A stretch of DNA of 64,000 nucleotides from Sanguinoderma infundibulare (taxonomy: Eukaryota; Basidiomycota; Agaricomycetes; Polyporales; Polyporaceae), in contig JAVLRN010000006.1 in the NCBI GenBank assembly GCA_032821775.1, forward strand, positions 1,798,001 through 1,862,000. Direction: 5' to 3'. The notes beneath the pieces were generated by a model. The model saw only the letters and a list, made by a program, of their open reading frames with translations. It was not told where the DNA came from and did not search any database. Below, one piece after another: positions 1-12,291 of the stretch. The position numbers and the translations under genes were made by a program. Position 1 is the first letter of the stretch. Each line of letters starts with the position of its first letter.

Positions 1-3000
1 TGTCCCTCAGGCGAGCGCAAGAACTCCTGGACACCCATGGCTACAACGAATTCACGGTATCTGCCCCGGAATCTCTCCTCGTCAAGTTTGCGAAGACGAT
101 ATACGAGAACCCCCTCATCCTACTGCTATGCGGAAGCGCGGTCGTCAGCGCGGTCATGGGCAACGTTGACGACGCTATCAGCATCACCGTTGCGGTACTC
201 ATCGTCTTGACAGGTAACACTTAGTCTATTCCTCTCCCCGCGTCTCTTTGGTGACCCCATGCCATCCTTCAGTCGGCTTCGTGCAGGAGCAGCGGTCAGA
301 AAAGAGTCTAGAAGCCCTCAACAAGCTCGTGCCCCACCACTGCCATCTTATTCGGTGCGCCCAGGGTCGTGTAGGCTGCACAGCGGGCATTCCCGGATGT
401 TGGAGGAGAGAAAAGGCATTACTCGTCGTCAGCTCATCTCTTCCGTATGACGTCTTTGAGAAAAGTGGTTACTTCACCTCTTCTTTCCCTTTTCTCGAAA
501 ATTTCACATGGAAGGGGCAAGTATATCACGACTGATACCTCTTTTTCGACTTCTCTCCTCGAGTATTCGGGAATGCCTGCCGTACTGACACGCTGAAGAA
601 CTCACACATCACATACAGTGACGGCAAGACGCTCCACGTGCTCGCCAACGAACTCGTCCCGGGAGACATCGTCACGTTCACCACCGGCGACCGTGTCCCT
701 GCGGACATTCGGCTTATCTCCGCAGTCGATCTGGAGGTGGACGAGAGCAGTCTGACCGGGGAGACGACAACGCGCAGGAAGGACACTGAGCCGTGTACGC
801 CTGCGAACATCGGAAACGGACACGCTAACGGGATCCCGAACGGATATGCGGTCCCTGCTGCGGAGCCGGTTGCGCTCGCGGAACGGTCGTGCATTGCGTA
901 CATGGGAACGCTGGTGCGGAACGGTGAGTTTGACACGTTTGTGAACGTTTATAGGACATATGGCGAGCCTGTTTATTTTTTGCAGGTCGAGGCGCAGGCG
1001 TAGTGATCGCGACCGGCACGCAAAGCGAGTTTGGCATGATCTTCGCTATGATGCAAGAGGTCGAGGAGAAGCGGACGCCGTTGCAGCTGAGCATGGACGA
1101 GCTCGCGAAGAAGCTCTCCATGATCTCGTTCGGCATCATCGGTATCATCTGCGTCATCGGTGTCATTCAGCAGCGGTCATGGCTCGAAATGTTTACCATC
1201 GGAGGTACGCACAACGCGCGGACGTGTTGGTCGAGGCAAGACGGCTGACCGTGGCCTTTGGTGAAGCACAGTGTCGCTTGCTGTTGCAGCCATCCCGGAA
1301 GGTCTCCCCATCGTCACGACCGTCACGCTTGCGCTGGGTGTGTTGCGCATGTCTCGACGCAAGGCGATCGTGAAGAAGCTGCACTCTGTCGAGGCGCTGG
1401 GGTCCATCTCTGTCATCTGCTCGGACAAGACGGGTACCCTGACCAAGAACGAGCAGACGGTCACGGAGCTTTACACGGTGGACGAGACCGTCTCACTCGA
1501 TCCCTCTTCGACCACCCCGCCAAACGTCCATGTCACCCACGCGTTGCGCAAGACGCTGACGATCGGCTCGGTGTGCAACAACGCGGTCCGGAACGAAGAG
1601 GGGTCATTCGTTGGCCAGTCCACGGACGTCGCTCTGCTCAACGTGCTCGCCCTTTTCAACATGGCCGATCCCCGGCACGAGTTCACGCGGAGTTCGGAGC
1701 TGCCCTTCAGCTCGGAGCGCAAGTACATGGCCGTCAGCGGTACACATGGCACGTCTCCTCACGCCGCGAACGGAATCACGGTCAACGGCCACCACCGGGA
1801 GATGTACTACATCAAGGGCTCGATTGACGCCATTCTCGAGCGGTGCAAGTTCTACTACGTCTCGGACGAGTCGACGCCCGCGCTGGACGCGAGCACGCGG
1901 AGCGTCATCCTGTCTAAAGCGCAGGCGACGGCGTCCCGCGGGCTGCGCGTCATCGCGCTCGCGTACGGGTACGGCCCCGTCGAGTCGTCGCTGACCCCGT
2001 CGTCCTCCGCGCCGTCTTCGCTCGCGGGCAGCCGAGCGGGGACGCCTAGCGCGGCGGACAGGGAGAAGACGAACCTCGTGTTCGCGGGCTTTCAGGCGAT
2101 GCTCGACCCTCCGCGCAAGGGAGTCGCGGACGCGATCGGCCTCCTGCAGTCTGGGGGCGTGCAGGTGGTCATGATCACGGGCGACGCGGAGGAGACCGCG
2201 CTGTCGATTGCCCGGTCGTTGGGCCTCCGCTTGGGCGCAGCTGGGCGTAGCGGGTGCCTGACGGGCCAGGCGATCGACCGGATGACCAAGCAACAGCTGC
2301 GGGAGGTCGTGGGTGGGGTGAGTGTATTCGCGCGGACGACGCCGAAGCACAAGATGGCGATCGTCGAGGCGTTCCAGAGCCGGGGCGCGGTGGTAGCGAT
2401 GACCGGGGATGGGGTAAACGACGCGCCGGCGCTGAAGATGGCGGACATCGGGGTGTCAATGGGCAAGAGTGGGACGGACGTGGCGAAGGAGGCGGCGGAC
2501 ATGATCCTCGTGGACGACAACTTCAGCACCATCTTGCCGGCGGTGGAAGAAGGTGCGTTTTCTGCAGTTTGTGCATATGTGGTGGATGCTGACGGGCTCT
2601 GGTGTGGCAGGCAAATCCATCTTCCACAACATTCAGAACTTCCTCTCCTTCCAGCTCAGCACCGCATGTGCCGCTCTGACATTGATTACGCTGAGCACGT
2701 TCTTTGGGCTGAGCAACCCTTTAAATGCCATGCAAATACTTTTCATCAACATCCTTATGGACGGTCCGTACCCACCCCCTTCCCTGTATACACCCTAGCC
2801 ACTAACTGGGCTGACAAACAGGACCCCCGAGCCAGTCTCTTGGTGTAGACCCCGTAGATCCGCAGGTTATGCGAAGACCCCCTAGAAGGAAGGACGCGCC
2901 GATCATCAGCCAACGTCTTGTATACCGTGTACTGTTCTCCGCCTCGATCATCGTGGTCGGAACGCTCTTTGTCTACATTTACGCACTCGCGGACGACCAG

Positions 3001-3400
3001 GGCATGACACGACGAGAACAGACTATGGTGCGCCTGCTTCCTGTCCACGATAAGCTCTATTCAGCTGACGATCTGTCCCCTGGCAACACGACAGACATTC
3101 ACCTGCTTCGTGTTCCTGGACCTGGTCTCCGCCGTACAGAACCGCGGGCTCGGCTGCGGCCTGACCCAAAACCGGATGCTGGTCACGACCGTCTCGACCT
3201 CGTTCTTCGTCCAGCTCGCGCTCATCTACGTCCCCTTCCTGCAAAGCATCTTCCAGACGGAGGCGCTCGACTCCTCGGACCTCTTCACGCTCTTCGCTTT
3301 GGGCGGCGTCTCGGCGGGGCTGCACGAGGCGCGGAGGAGGTACGAGCGATCGCTGAACGCGACGATGACGTATTCGGGCGCGGTGGAGGAGCTGGCGTGA
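1..3400 (+). CDS. PMR1: P-type Ca2+/Mn2+-transporting ATPase, PMR1/SPCA type (5' end outside window)
   Basis: Pumps Ca2+ and Mn2+ into the Golgi/secretory lumen. Eight exons are readable: 1-213, 273-354, 619-923, 986-1204, 1272-2552, 2611-2763, 2822-3027 and 3095-3400; each junction keeps frame. Motifs appear in order: SLTGE of the actuator domain, the M4 motif IPEGLP with its ion-binding Glu, the phosphorylation motif SDKTGTLT (about 1430), the hinge [10 protein letters not shown] (about 2400), then the M6 segment ending [13 protein letters not shown], which resembles the SPCA form rather than SERCA. The nucleotide domain has an Ala/Ser-rich insert near 1990-2060. The intron at 355-618 is longer than the others. 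The N-terminus lies upstream of base 1. Subfamily (PMR1 rather than PMC1 or ENA) is inferred from the M4/M6 motifs and lack of a long C-terminal tail. The family is certain. Confidence 0.95.
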
Positions 3401-3784
3401 GGCGAGCCGGGACGCATCCGGGACATTTACTTTATAAGCTTAGAGGGTGGTAATATATCCGCGTTATTTATTCGCCAGCATTTTGGTTGCTTTCGGACCT
3501 ACAGGCGGAATCACGATTGGGATTGCGAGTTGTCCACTCTGTGTGGTTGTGTCGGTCCGACGCTATCCAGTCGAGGATGTTGCTCTTTACGCGTGTGCAA
3601 TCATTGAGTTAATAGAAAGCAGTCATGACAGCAGCGGACGCCGGACGATGTTCGCCCCCGTTAAAACATGCAGAGGTGCATTGTATAGTGAATCGGAAGG
3701 GATGAAGTGGAAACCACTGCGAAATCGAAAGCGAAGCGAAAGTTACACAATGGCGTACTCTTCAGTTACCTTATCACGAATACG

Positions 3785-3925
3785 GGTACACCCGCGGGTG
3801 CCCGAGACCTGACCCGCACCCGCACCCGCGAAAAACCCGTACCCGCGACCCACGGGTTCGCTCGGGTACAGGTCGTAAGCGCCGGGTGCGGCGGGTACAA
3901 CCCCACCCGTCGATGTACGACCGGT
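3785..3925. repeat. Degenerate ACCCGC/GGGTAC hexamer patch 1
   Basis: Runs of ACCCGC and ACCCGT units alternate with their complements (CGGGTA, GGGTGC), giving a low-complexity, partly self-complementary tract. A similar patch lies about 700 bp downstream. Seen directly; function unknown. Confidence 0.7.
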
Positions 3926-4524
3926 TCATGCGCGGGTTTGGATGATATTGCATATCTTTGCGGCCCTAGAGACTAGGTGGAGGCTTCACGGGGGCACACA
4001 GTTTATGTCTTTACACTTATACATGGATCTGTTGATCAACTTAGATGCATAGCTTAGCTCGCGCTTCAGCTCCAGAGCAGAAGCGTGGCCAGAGATACAC
4101 CGTTGAACATGTTTGACTTTACCCGCTGACCGCCATTACATCAATGGCGTCCCAGCCCTCGTCCATCTCATAGTCCGAGCCCTGCGCATCCTCGACGTCC
4201 AGCAGCTTGGCAACCTTGCGTGCATCGTCGGCGACGACGAGGCCCGCCGATGTCCACGCCTCAACGCACAACACCGGGTCGTCTGGGCATTCATGCGGCT
4301 CCGAACATAGCTCAGAAGGAGCCGGCCGCAGCTGAGGACGCGTTCGACATCCACGGATGTCGCTGCAAAGAATGCAGGGAAAGGTTAGTCACATTCGAGA
4401 GATATAGCAGACATGTTACGAACCGGGAATAGTTAGATACTCGAGGGCCATGCGCGACAGGCACGGATACAGAGAGCGAGGTTCAGTCCACCCGAAGACG
4501 AGGCCGTCAGCGTGGGCGCCTATA

Positions 4525-4665
4525 TCGGCGCCTGTACCCGCAAACCCGCGCCGTGGGTGCGGGTTTGCCCTCGGGTTGGCCAAGTCCGACCCGCACCCGC
4601 ACCCGCACCCGCACTGAAAACCCGCGCTGACCCGCACGGGTTACCCGTACCCGTGCTACAGCCTA
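4525..4665. repeat. Degenerate ACCCGC hexamer patch 2
   Basis: Contains four successive ACCCGC-type units near 4590-4616, flanked by GGGTGCGGGT on one side and ACCCGCACGGGTTACCCGT on the other. Same composition as the patch at 3785-3925. Confidence 0.7.
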
Positions 4666-4683
4666 CTCTGTATTCAACAGGTT

Positions 4684-4975
4684 CGAGGTCGAGAAGTCGA
4701 TCCGCCTTCGACGGCCATACTTTGCGCGCGTGCCTGTCTGCGCTTCGCGAAACGCGGAACGCCGAGAATAACAACGCCCGATCCCTTCACTGTAGGCGCA
4801 ATATTATCTTGTGCCTGATTCCACACTTAGTGGTATGTCCGACCCTCGTGTATTGCATGCTGTTCCTTTCTCACACACGGCGCCGCGCCCTCGTTCGCAG
4901 GGTCGCTTTGGGGAACATTGGTTTAGTGTCGGCATCCCCCGCTCGTTCGTTTGGCTCCGTCGTGATCGATTGAGG
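4684..4975 (+). repeat. Dispersed repeat, copy A
   Basis: About 290 bp that align in the same orientation with 10213-10494. Shared blocks include TTGTGCCTGATT, a following CACACTT, GGTATGT, CCCTCGTTCGCAG and CGCTTTGGGGAACATTGGTT. The order of blocks is kept, with small indels and point differences. No terminal repeats or target duplications are visible to me. Confidence 0.7.
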
Positions 4976-5189
4976 GGCCAGTCGAGCGTCGTCGAGCCAG
5001 AGGTGAATCAATTCGGAGAAGAAGCTGGATTAGATGAATGCCAGTTCAATATTTACGTCGGGGAACCCCAAAGACAGAAAGTACGTATACACATCGCCGC
5101 GCCGTTAGCCATCACTTACACAACAGACATCCGCCGTCAACTGGAACCTGCACGCTCTTAGCGTTCTTCCTTTAACTTTCACAGGGAGC

Positions 5190-8143
5190 TCAGTGCCAGT
5201 ACTTCTCCGCGTAACGCGGCAGCACCTCGTTCACGACCACGTCCGAGTACCGGGAGACGTCCTTGATGGAGTACCGTTGTTGGGACAGGATCGTGTTGAG
5301 GATGTCGGGCACCCTGTACTTGATGATGTCGATGAAGACGAGGTCGATCTTCGCGCTGCCCGGCAAGCCCGCGGGCGGGGCGGACTGGATGTAGTTCGGC
5401 ACCCGGTTGTGCTTCTGTGAAGGGGAGACATGGGAGGCGCGACAGACATATACGTGCACGCGCCCAAGCGCACAGACATCAACGTCAGATCCGACACGGG
5501 ATGACTGCACGAGGAGGCTTTGGGGACACGTACCAAAGGCGTGTGGACGATGTCGTCGCCGTCCCCGGGGCAGCCCTGCATATCGGAGATGTCAGCCACG
5601 GAACGAGACGCGAGCTGCTTGAACTCGAAGGAAAGAAGTCGAAACACGCACATCGTGGGTGACATACCCCAGCGTCGCGCTGGGATCCTGCGTCGGAAAC
5701 CCGGCCTGTTCCGCCAGCCACGCGCTGTAGATCGGCTCGACGTCCCCGGCCGCATACGCCTGCGCGTCGGACGTGCGCGGGCGGTTCAGCTCGGGCAGGA
5801 CGCCCTGCGCGACGGACAGGGTGACGTCGGCGATGTAGAGGAAGTGGTTCGTGTACGGCGACGCCGTCAGCTGGTCGTTCTTCGTGAACGGGCCCGAGTA
5901 CACGTCGAAGCGCATCGCCTCCGAGTTGACGATCATGATGTTCGGGATCGAGCTGCGCCGGTTGTTAAGGGAGAGCGAGTACGGCATTGCCTCGGTGAGG
6001 ACGGAAAGGAGCGAAGAGTTTGAGGGGTAAGGCACCCTGAGGAGAGGTTGTGAGACGAATGCTGCGGTGCAAACGCCAGGGATCGAGGGGGGCTTACTGG
6101 TATAGGGTGTAGTCTTGAGACGCCACCCCGAACTGGTGGCCAAGGTCAAAGCTGGCCTCTAGGGCGTGGAGGCCCGTCTTGAAGCTGGTCCCCTGCGGGG
6201 TGTCGAACGTAGCACTGTCAGTGCTTGTATGGTACTGCAAGGCCCATATCAGTACGCGGAAAACTCGGCAGCAGCGCACAGATAGTGCTTACCTCGTAGG
6301 TTACGCGGTTAGGGTCCAGGTAACGACGAGAGAAAGTGATGTTCTTCGTAGACCCTGGCTGATCGAGGTCCGCGCCTGCGCGTGGACGTCAGACAGCACC
6401 TTTCGGAGAGACAGAGTCAACCTACTCAGCCAACCTGTGACAAGCTGAGTGAATGAGGTCCTGAGTGCGCTCGTACACTGCACGCACCAACAGTCTCCAT
6501 GTAGCGACCGCTTTCCAGTGCCATGGAGCGGCCATCGAATTGCACTGTGGGATAACATAAGTATAGTTGAATCCTTTCGAGCCGCAGAGTCCCTTACCGC
6601 AATCACGAACGTGGGTGTGTCCTGAGATGGTGTGAGGTGGTGTGAGGTCTTGACTTGACAACGCTGCGGCCACAGCGACTCACCTCCGAGGATAATAATC
6701 GGCGTCGTTTTGTGGACGGCACGAATCGCGTTGAAGACATCCGGCCCTGCGAACCATTCGTTCATCCTCGCTCGGTCAGCGCCCGTCTTTCAGACGTGAT
6801 AGGGCATACACTAACAGCTATCGTTCGTCACTGGCATGTGCCTGGGAGCAAAACCCCAAATCAGATACTAACCCGCCGAAGATGAACCCTTGTCAGGTCG
6901 ACGTACCCTGCGAGCAAGAAAAAATCGGGCTCGTCTCTGATGGCATCCGCGAACTGACGATGATATGTGTGTTACAGACTGACATCCGATGGAGGGCTCG
7001 AAAGGATGACGAACCCACCGCTCCTTGACCATCTCCTCCACCGTCTGCACGGTGGTGTTTGGAACGTTGAAGGTGAAGTCGAAGAGGATGCCGAGCGCGG
7101 TGACCGTGCGGCCCCTAGTGAAAAGTAATCTAAGCCCCCAACTTTGCGAACTCCGATGTGCCGGGACCAGGTATGTACTCACTTCTTAGTGCGAAATTTG
7201 GCGAAGCGTTCTATCAAATGATGAGGGCGGGTTATATCCGTTCACCCGCGAGAAAAAGAGTACAATGAGGGCACCTACCTCCAACGGGAACGCTGACGTT
7301 GTGCCCTTGCTGGTCGAAGACAGAGATGTTGACGTTGGACGAGAGGTAGCGCCCATTCAGCTTCGGTGCGAAGTTCTTGTACATATCAAGCGTGACGGCG
7401 TAGTCGTAAAGTTCATGGCTACGCTATCCGTCAAGCATCCACGCATCAGGGATAGGTGAGTTGACACTTGCTTGCCAATTGCCATGACATCGTACGGCAG
7501 GTCAAATATGAACTTGTTAGTCTACGCAGACCACGTTAGTACACCACCGGCTGCAAACACTTCGGGCCTGCGTACTCACCTCGTGTCCATCGGTGCCTCC
7601 AGGTGGGTATCCGTCCGAGAGGCCAGTACCTGCCAGTAGCGTCAAGCTCGACGTATGCGCCCATTGACTCTAGTTATTCTTCTTGCTTACCATCATGCAG
7701 GTCGCCCGAGTCAACCAAAAGAAGGTCGACGTCCTTTTTCTACAACCCAGACCAAGTCAGGGTCCCGGTTTCGGAACAAAAAGATGAAGGCGACTCACGA
7801 CCGCGATTTCCTTCATGTGCGTAACGAAGGACGCGAAGTCTCCTAAGTCTCCGCTGCACATTCGATATTAACCGAGGCCCAGGGCCGAAACCGAGATTCC
7901 CAGCACTCACCTGTAGTTGGGTTCGGGGAAGGATGGTTTCTGGTGTCCGAGAAGCCAACCATGGCTGTCGGTGGTGTGGATGATGTTGAGGTTACCCCAG
8001 ACAAGGGGCTTGGTGGGAGGCGAGGGCTGCGTCGCGTAGGATGCCCGCCGTTCGTGCTGGTGCGCGTGGCCCGGCTTCTCCCCAGGGCACGCGCGGGCTG
8101 CGAGAGCGGCGAAGGAGAGTGCGGACAACCACGTGAGCTGCAT
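5190..8143 (-). CDS. Secreted calcineurin-like phosphoesterase / 5'-nucleotidase-family protein
   Basis: The protein starts with a signal peptide ([18 protein letters not shown]) and then a metallophosphoesterase core. The first metal-binding motif is [10 protein letters not shown] (D-x-H), followed by [12 protein letters not shown] later GHTH motif is restored when the intron between GG (about 6677) and HTHVRDC (about 6615) is removed. The C-terminal part carries [15 protein letters not shown], resembling the substrate-domain region of 5'-nucleotidase-like proteins, and ends AEKYWH at 5193. At least eight introns interrupt the frame. Yeast YHR202W-type proteins have this architecture; substrate is unknown, with a nucleotide or other phosphomonoester inferred. 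The start is the first ATG before the signal peptide. Family is secure; internal exon borders were not all fixed. Confidence 0.85.
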
Positions 8144-8742
8144 CCTCGCGGCGGAGTCGGCGGGGTGGGATTCTCTAGGGAGAAAGAAACGTGCTGTTAT
8201 ATATTCCTATGCTGGCCGTTCCGGTTCGAACGCGATCGGGCTGTTGCAATGTAGTAATGTTTCGAGCCGGGAAACAAGCGCGGATGCAGGCGGAAGAACG
8301 GGTATATCTCCCTCGGAGCCGCGACAAACTGGGATCGATTTCAATCATCGGGGTACGCGCACCGGTCAGTTTGCTTTGCTTCGGCTCCAATTCTAAGATG
8401 AAAGCGAAGGGTCTCAGATAAACGAGGAACAGGCGGTACAACCATCAGATAAAAACCTAAGACGAACCACTCATAACTTGGGAGAAGTGTGTACGCGGTG
8501 AGCGCAACGTCGCACTGGACTGATTCGTGACCCCCGCCTAGCAGAATAACTTGGGCACCCAGACATACCATCTCTAGAGACAGTTGAATTGAGCCCGAAC
8601 GTCCGTAGTGCATCTCAGTCAGACTCGTCCAGGTATAATCAGACGAGGATAACAGTTTGGTGTGATATCTACTGACGCTATTATGAACACAGCGTGCACC
8701 GTCAACATGGGGTGCGTACTCACAAAATACAACATGTCAAAG
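8144..8742. other. Intergenic region, promoter side of the phosphoesterase
   Basis: About 600 bp between two minus-strand genes. It should hold the phosphoesterase promoter and the coatomer zeta 3' UTR. No coding signal or clear motif was recognised. Confidence 0.5.
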
Positions 8743-9558
8743 CTAGAGCTGTCCTATCCTCTGCTGCATCTTCTCCTTCACCGTCTGATATGCGTTCATG
8801 ATCGTCTGCTCGTTGATCACGATTTCCGTCACGTCTGCCTTGGGCCGACTGACACGGGACGCGATCGTCGTCGAGTCTGTCTCGACGATGATTCTGGAAA
8901 GCGCATATCCAGACGTCAACATACCTGCCCAAGATGGGAAAACGCGCAGGAGACCCGGGCCCGAATATACAAAATCGGACGGGGTTTGGGGTTCGAGGCT
9001 TGGGTCAGGGGAAAGGCTAGAGGATATCGGAACGTACCCGTCGTCAATCGTCTCGTCCAAACAGAGGAGAACGAGGTCGAGGTTTTCGAGTACGCCGCGC
9101 TTCTCGACCTGGTTGCGCAAGAGTATGTGCACGGCGTCAGAGAACGCGACGAGGGCAGAGTGCAGCATGAGCTCGTTTTCGGACGGGTCGCCGACGATGT
9201 AAAAGATGAGATCGAGCGAGTGCTTGTACACGGCGAGATGGGAGTCGTAGAGGATGATGTCGCCTGCATCCCGAGGGCGCATATGGCCACATGAACCGCA
9301 ATAGACAGGTGCACGACCACAAGGAAGGGTTCAGTAAGACATTAGATGGGTACGATCTAAGCACGCTGTAAACACACCTCCTGCCTTGTTGGTCTTCTGG
9401 AAAAGTCCCTTCTCGAAATCTCGCTGATCCTTGAGTGCTGTCAACTTCTTGGACTCGCCATTGGGGTGATGTTTGGGATGGTAGTATTTGGCGAGTACCC
9501 GGTGCCCGTCCGTGTCGATAATGAGGAACGCGGAGACGGTGTACAGAGACAGGTTCAT
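8743..9558 (-). CDS. RET3: Coatomer subunit zeta (zeta-COP)
   Basis: Small subunit of the COPI coat, which drives retrograde Golgi-to-ER vesicle traffic. Three exons fit without frame change: 9378-9558, 9038-9263 and 8743-8893, giving 185 residues, the usual zeta-COP size. The N-terminus MNLSLYTVSAFLIIDTDGHR is typical of the longin-like fold, as are the block DIILYDSHLAVYKHS and the stretch LDLVLLCLDETIDDG. The C-terminal helix region ends QQRIGQL. The intron between DDG and IIVETDS happens to be free of stops, so naive reading runs through it; removing it restores the conserved DDG-IIVETDS junction. Confidence 0.95.
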
Positions 9559-10703
9559 GCTGAGGGAGACGTGTTTTCAGGCTGGGCGAGCGGTTGCGGC
9601 CGAAGTCGTCCAAGGAAATGATGAGCAACTAGGCGTCCAGTCTGACGTTAGCGAAGGCACAAGACACTAGTACAGCGACGACCGACGACCAGCTCAGGCT
9701 GAGGGAGATGGATGGATGGTATGAAGATGGACGCAAGCTCCGAGTCCTCGTATGCGGCGCGATGATCATGACAGAAGTCGACCGCGACCGAAGGTTGATT
9801 TATCTCTGTACTTTTCAACGCATACTCATACACTTTGCTTCTCTTGTTGCCTCGACCATCCCCGTAGTCCTCAACAGTCGACAGGATCGCACAGAGACCA
9901 CTGCCGTAAACTATCTGCGTTTGCTCCGGCTTACGGGGTCCGCGATTCGGCCCGGAACGGCGTGTGGTACATAGGCTTTAGCCTCCTGCTGCTGTATACG
10001 TAGTCTCAGCCTCAGCTTCCTTCAGCTCGTCATGATCATCTACAAACTCTCAGTATCGACCCCGAACTGCGCGCGGTAGAGCGGCTGCCGGCACCCCATG
10101 AGGTAGGTCCCAATTATCGGCACGCCGTTGCTTGATGCAGGTCGTCAAAATGAAAAAGCTGAGCAGGTGGTGCCCCCGACGATGACGTCCACCAGCTGGA
10201 TAGAGCCAACCAGTTCGAAGTCGACTCACCTCAGACGGTCATGCGCGGGTCGTGAAGTTGTTGTGCGCGTGTCTCTCTGTGCTTCGCGAATCCAGAAGAC
10301 CGTGAACAACAACGTTCTCCATCCCTTGCGATATTATGTTGTGCCTGATTTCACACTTTGGTATGTTCGACCCCCTCTCGAGCGGTGTGCCCTGCTCACG
10401 CGCACGGCCCGTCGGGCCCTCGTTCGCAGGCTCGCTTTGGGGAACATTGGTTCAGCGGAGTCGGCATTCCCCGCTGTTCGCTGGGATCTGTTATGAGAGA
10501 AGTTCACTATGGAAGGGCTCACGCCGGCTACGACGTTCGCTGGGGCTCCAACTTCGAGATGGCCCGCCGAGCCTGCGACGATATCCAGAGGTGTGTCGCG
10601 TTATAAAACGCGCGCAGCGAGGACGCAGCACTCCCCAACAAAGGCAGTTTCCCCAGTCCGAGGTTTCCAGCACTAGCTCTTAACCCCAGCCTCGGCACCG
10701 AGC
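9559..10703. other. Intergenic region between divergent genes
   Basis: Holds the presumed promoters of coatomer zeta (-) and the alginate-lyase-like gene (+) and, between them, copy B of the dispersed repeat. No coding sequence was recognised. Confidence 0.6.
10213..10494 (+). repeat. Dispersed repeat, copy B
   Basis: Aligns in the same orientation with 4684-4975. The best-conserved half is 10319-10490. The translated block RRALVRR.ALGNIG is common to both copies, but neither has a long open frame, so the similarity is probably nucleotide-level repeat identity. The copy ends about 200 bp before the start codon of the downstream lyase gene. Confidence 0.7.
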
Positions 10704-11999
10704 ATGAAGCCTTCCCGCCTCCTCGCTTTTGTCGCCTCGGCCCTTGCCATCCCCGTCACCTCGGCCGCCTTCGTGCACCCCGGCCTCCTGCACACCGCCG
10801 CCGACCTCACCCGCGTCGCGGACAAGGTCAACGCCGGCGCGGAGCCCTGGCTCACCGGCTGGAACAAGCGTACCAACAGCACCTACGCCCAGTCCACCTA
10901 CACCCCGCGCGCCGTCGCCCTCCTCTGCCGCGGCTCGCCCGCCTCCTGCACCCCCAACGTCTACCGAGACGCCGCCGCGGCGTACGCGCTCGCCATCCGC
11001 TGGCGCGTGACGGGCGACGCGGCGTACGGGACCGCCGCCGCGACGATCCTGAACGCGTGGTCGAGCACGTTGACGGAGATCTCTGGCAACTCGGACAAGT
11101 ACCTCGCCTCGGGCCTGTACGGCTACCAGCTCGCGAACGCGGCCGAGATCCTCCGCGACTTTGACGGCTTCACGGACGCGGACATGCAGGCGACGGTGGA
11201 CATGCTCGTGAACGTCTTCTACCCGATGAATCACCGGTTCCTCGTCGAGCACAACGACGCCGCCGTCGACCACTACTGGGCGAACTGGGACCTGTGCAAC
11301 ATGTGAGTGGAGGCTCGCATGCCTTCGGTTCTTTCCAAGGGTGGAGTGCTGACTTGTATGTTTTGTCAAGCGCAGGGCGACGATGATGTCTACCGGCGTC
11401 CTCGCAGACAACCAGACGATGTTCGACGAGGCCGTCACTTACTTCTACAATGGCACCGGCAACGGTGCCATCGACAAGACCGTCTGGGTCATCTACGACG
11501 ACGGGACCGGCCAGGTCCAGGAGGCAAGTCGACCCACGCTCCTCCGTCCTTTCATCACTCGCCTCTAACGGTCGGCCTACAGAGCGGCCGCGACCAGGGC
11601 CACACGATGCTCGACATCGCCCTGCTCGGCGTCATCGCCCAGACGGCGTACAACCAGGGCGTGAACCTCTTCACCTACCAGGACTCGCGCATCCTCGCCG
11701 GCGCCGAGTACGCCGCAAAGTACAACCTCGGCAACGACGTGCAGTACACGACCTACGTCAACAGCGACGTCACCCAGACGGTCATCAGCAACAGCTCGCG
11801 CGGCAACATCCGCCCGATCTGGGACCTGCTCTACAACCACTACGTCAAGATCGAGGGCGTCGAGGCCAACTACACGACGCAGTACGCGGACCTCGTCAGG
11901 ACCGACGGTGGAGGCGCTGATGGCGGAGGAGGCTACTACGGCACGACGAGCGGCGGGTTCGACCAGCTTGGGTACACCACGCTCATGTTTACGGTTTAG
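10704..11999 (+). CDS. Secreted alginate-lyase-superfamily protein
   Basis: The 387-residue product has a signal peptide (MKPSRLLAFVASALAIPVTSA) followed by an (alpha/alpha)-barrel polysaccharide-lyase-like domain (Alginate_lyase family, PF05426-like). Recognisable blocks are FVHPGLLHTAADL, the helical ALAIRWRVTGD, NMHRFLVEHNDAA-type NHRFLVEHN, WANWDLCNM and the late RDQGHTMLDIALL, which carries a His typical of the active-site region. Three exons: 10704-11302, 11376-11523 and 11583-11999. The second intron uses a GC donor (GAG/GCAAGT) with a normal AG acceptor. Several N-x-S/T sites suit a secreted protein. The substrate, a uronic-acid polymer such as glucuronan or pectin-like glycans, is inference only. 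Confidence 0.85.
11524..11582 (+). other. GC-AG intron in the alginate-lyase-like gene
   Basis: Donor context is GAG then GCAAGT; acceptor is CTACAG. No GT donor nearby keeps the frame, whereas this 59-nt intron joins QVQE to SGRDQG with the total coding length divisible by three. Confidence 0.8.
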
Positions 12000-12291
12000 G
12001 TGCTTCTTTGGATTGTTACGGCTAGGTCGGAATAAGGAGTTCGCATGACTTGCGGTAGTGTACGATTATATGGTATATTTTGTGACCTTGCTTAGTTCTT
12101 ATTGTAAGGGGAGCGGACCAAGGAGTGGACATCCCATTCCCCAGACCAAAACCGATCTTATCCTCGACGACACCGGTGCTATCTGTTATAACGAAGTGGG
12201 ATTAATGTATAACGCTACAGGGGAGTACAATCAATATGCGATGATGTAAATATATGTGTTCCTGATGAATGCGAATGCGTGCGGAGTCCAA

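Larger units (their letters stand above)
3401..5189. other. Intergenic region without a recognisable gene
   Basis: This lies downstream of the ATPase and downstream of the minus-strand phosphoesterase, so it is a convergent 3' region. Short frames here have no family resemblance and contain stops. It holds two C-rich hexamer patches and one copy of a dispersed repeat, listed separately. Confidence 0.6.

Noticed and set aside
1604..2350. Long minus-strand open frame of 248 codons, Arg-rich
   Set aside because: It is the antisense of the P-type ATPase exon carrying conserved motifs. GC-rich third positions on the real strand create long antisense frames.
9038..9282. Coatomer zeta read straight through the last intron
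   Set aside because: The stop-free intron would insert about 48 residues between DDG and IIVETDS, which are adjacent in the family.
10680..11438. Minus-strand frame of 252 codons over the lyase gene
   Set aside because: Antisense shadow of a recognisable secreted protein; low-complexity Val/Gly/Arg composition.
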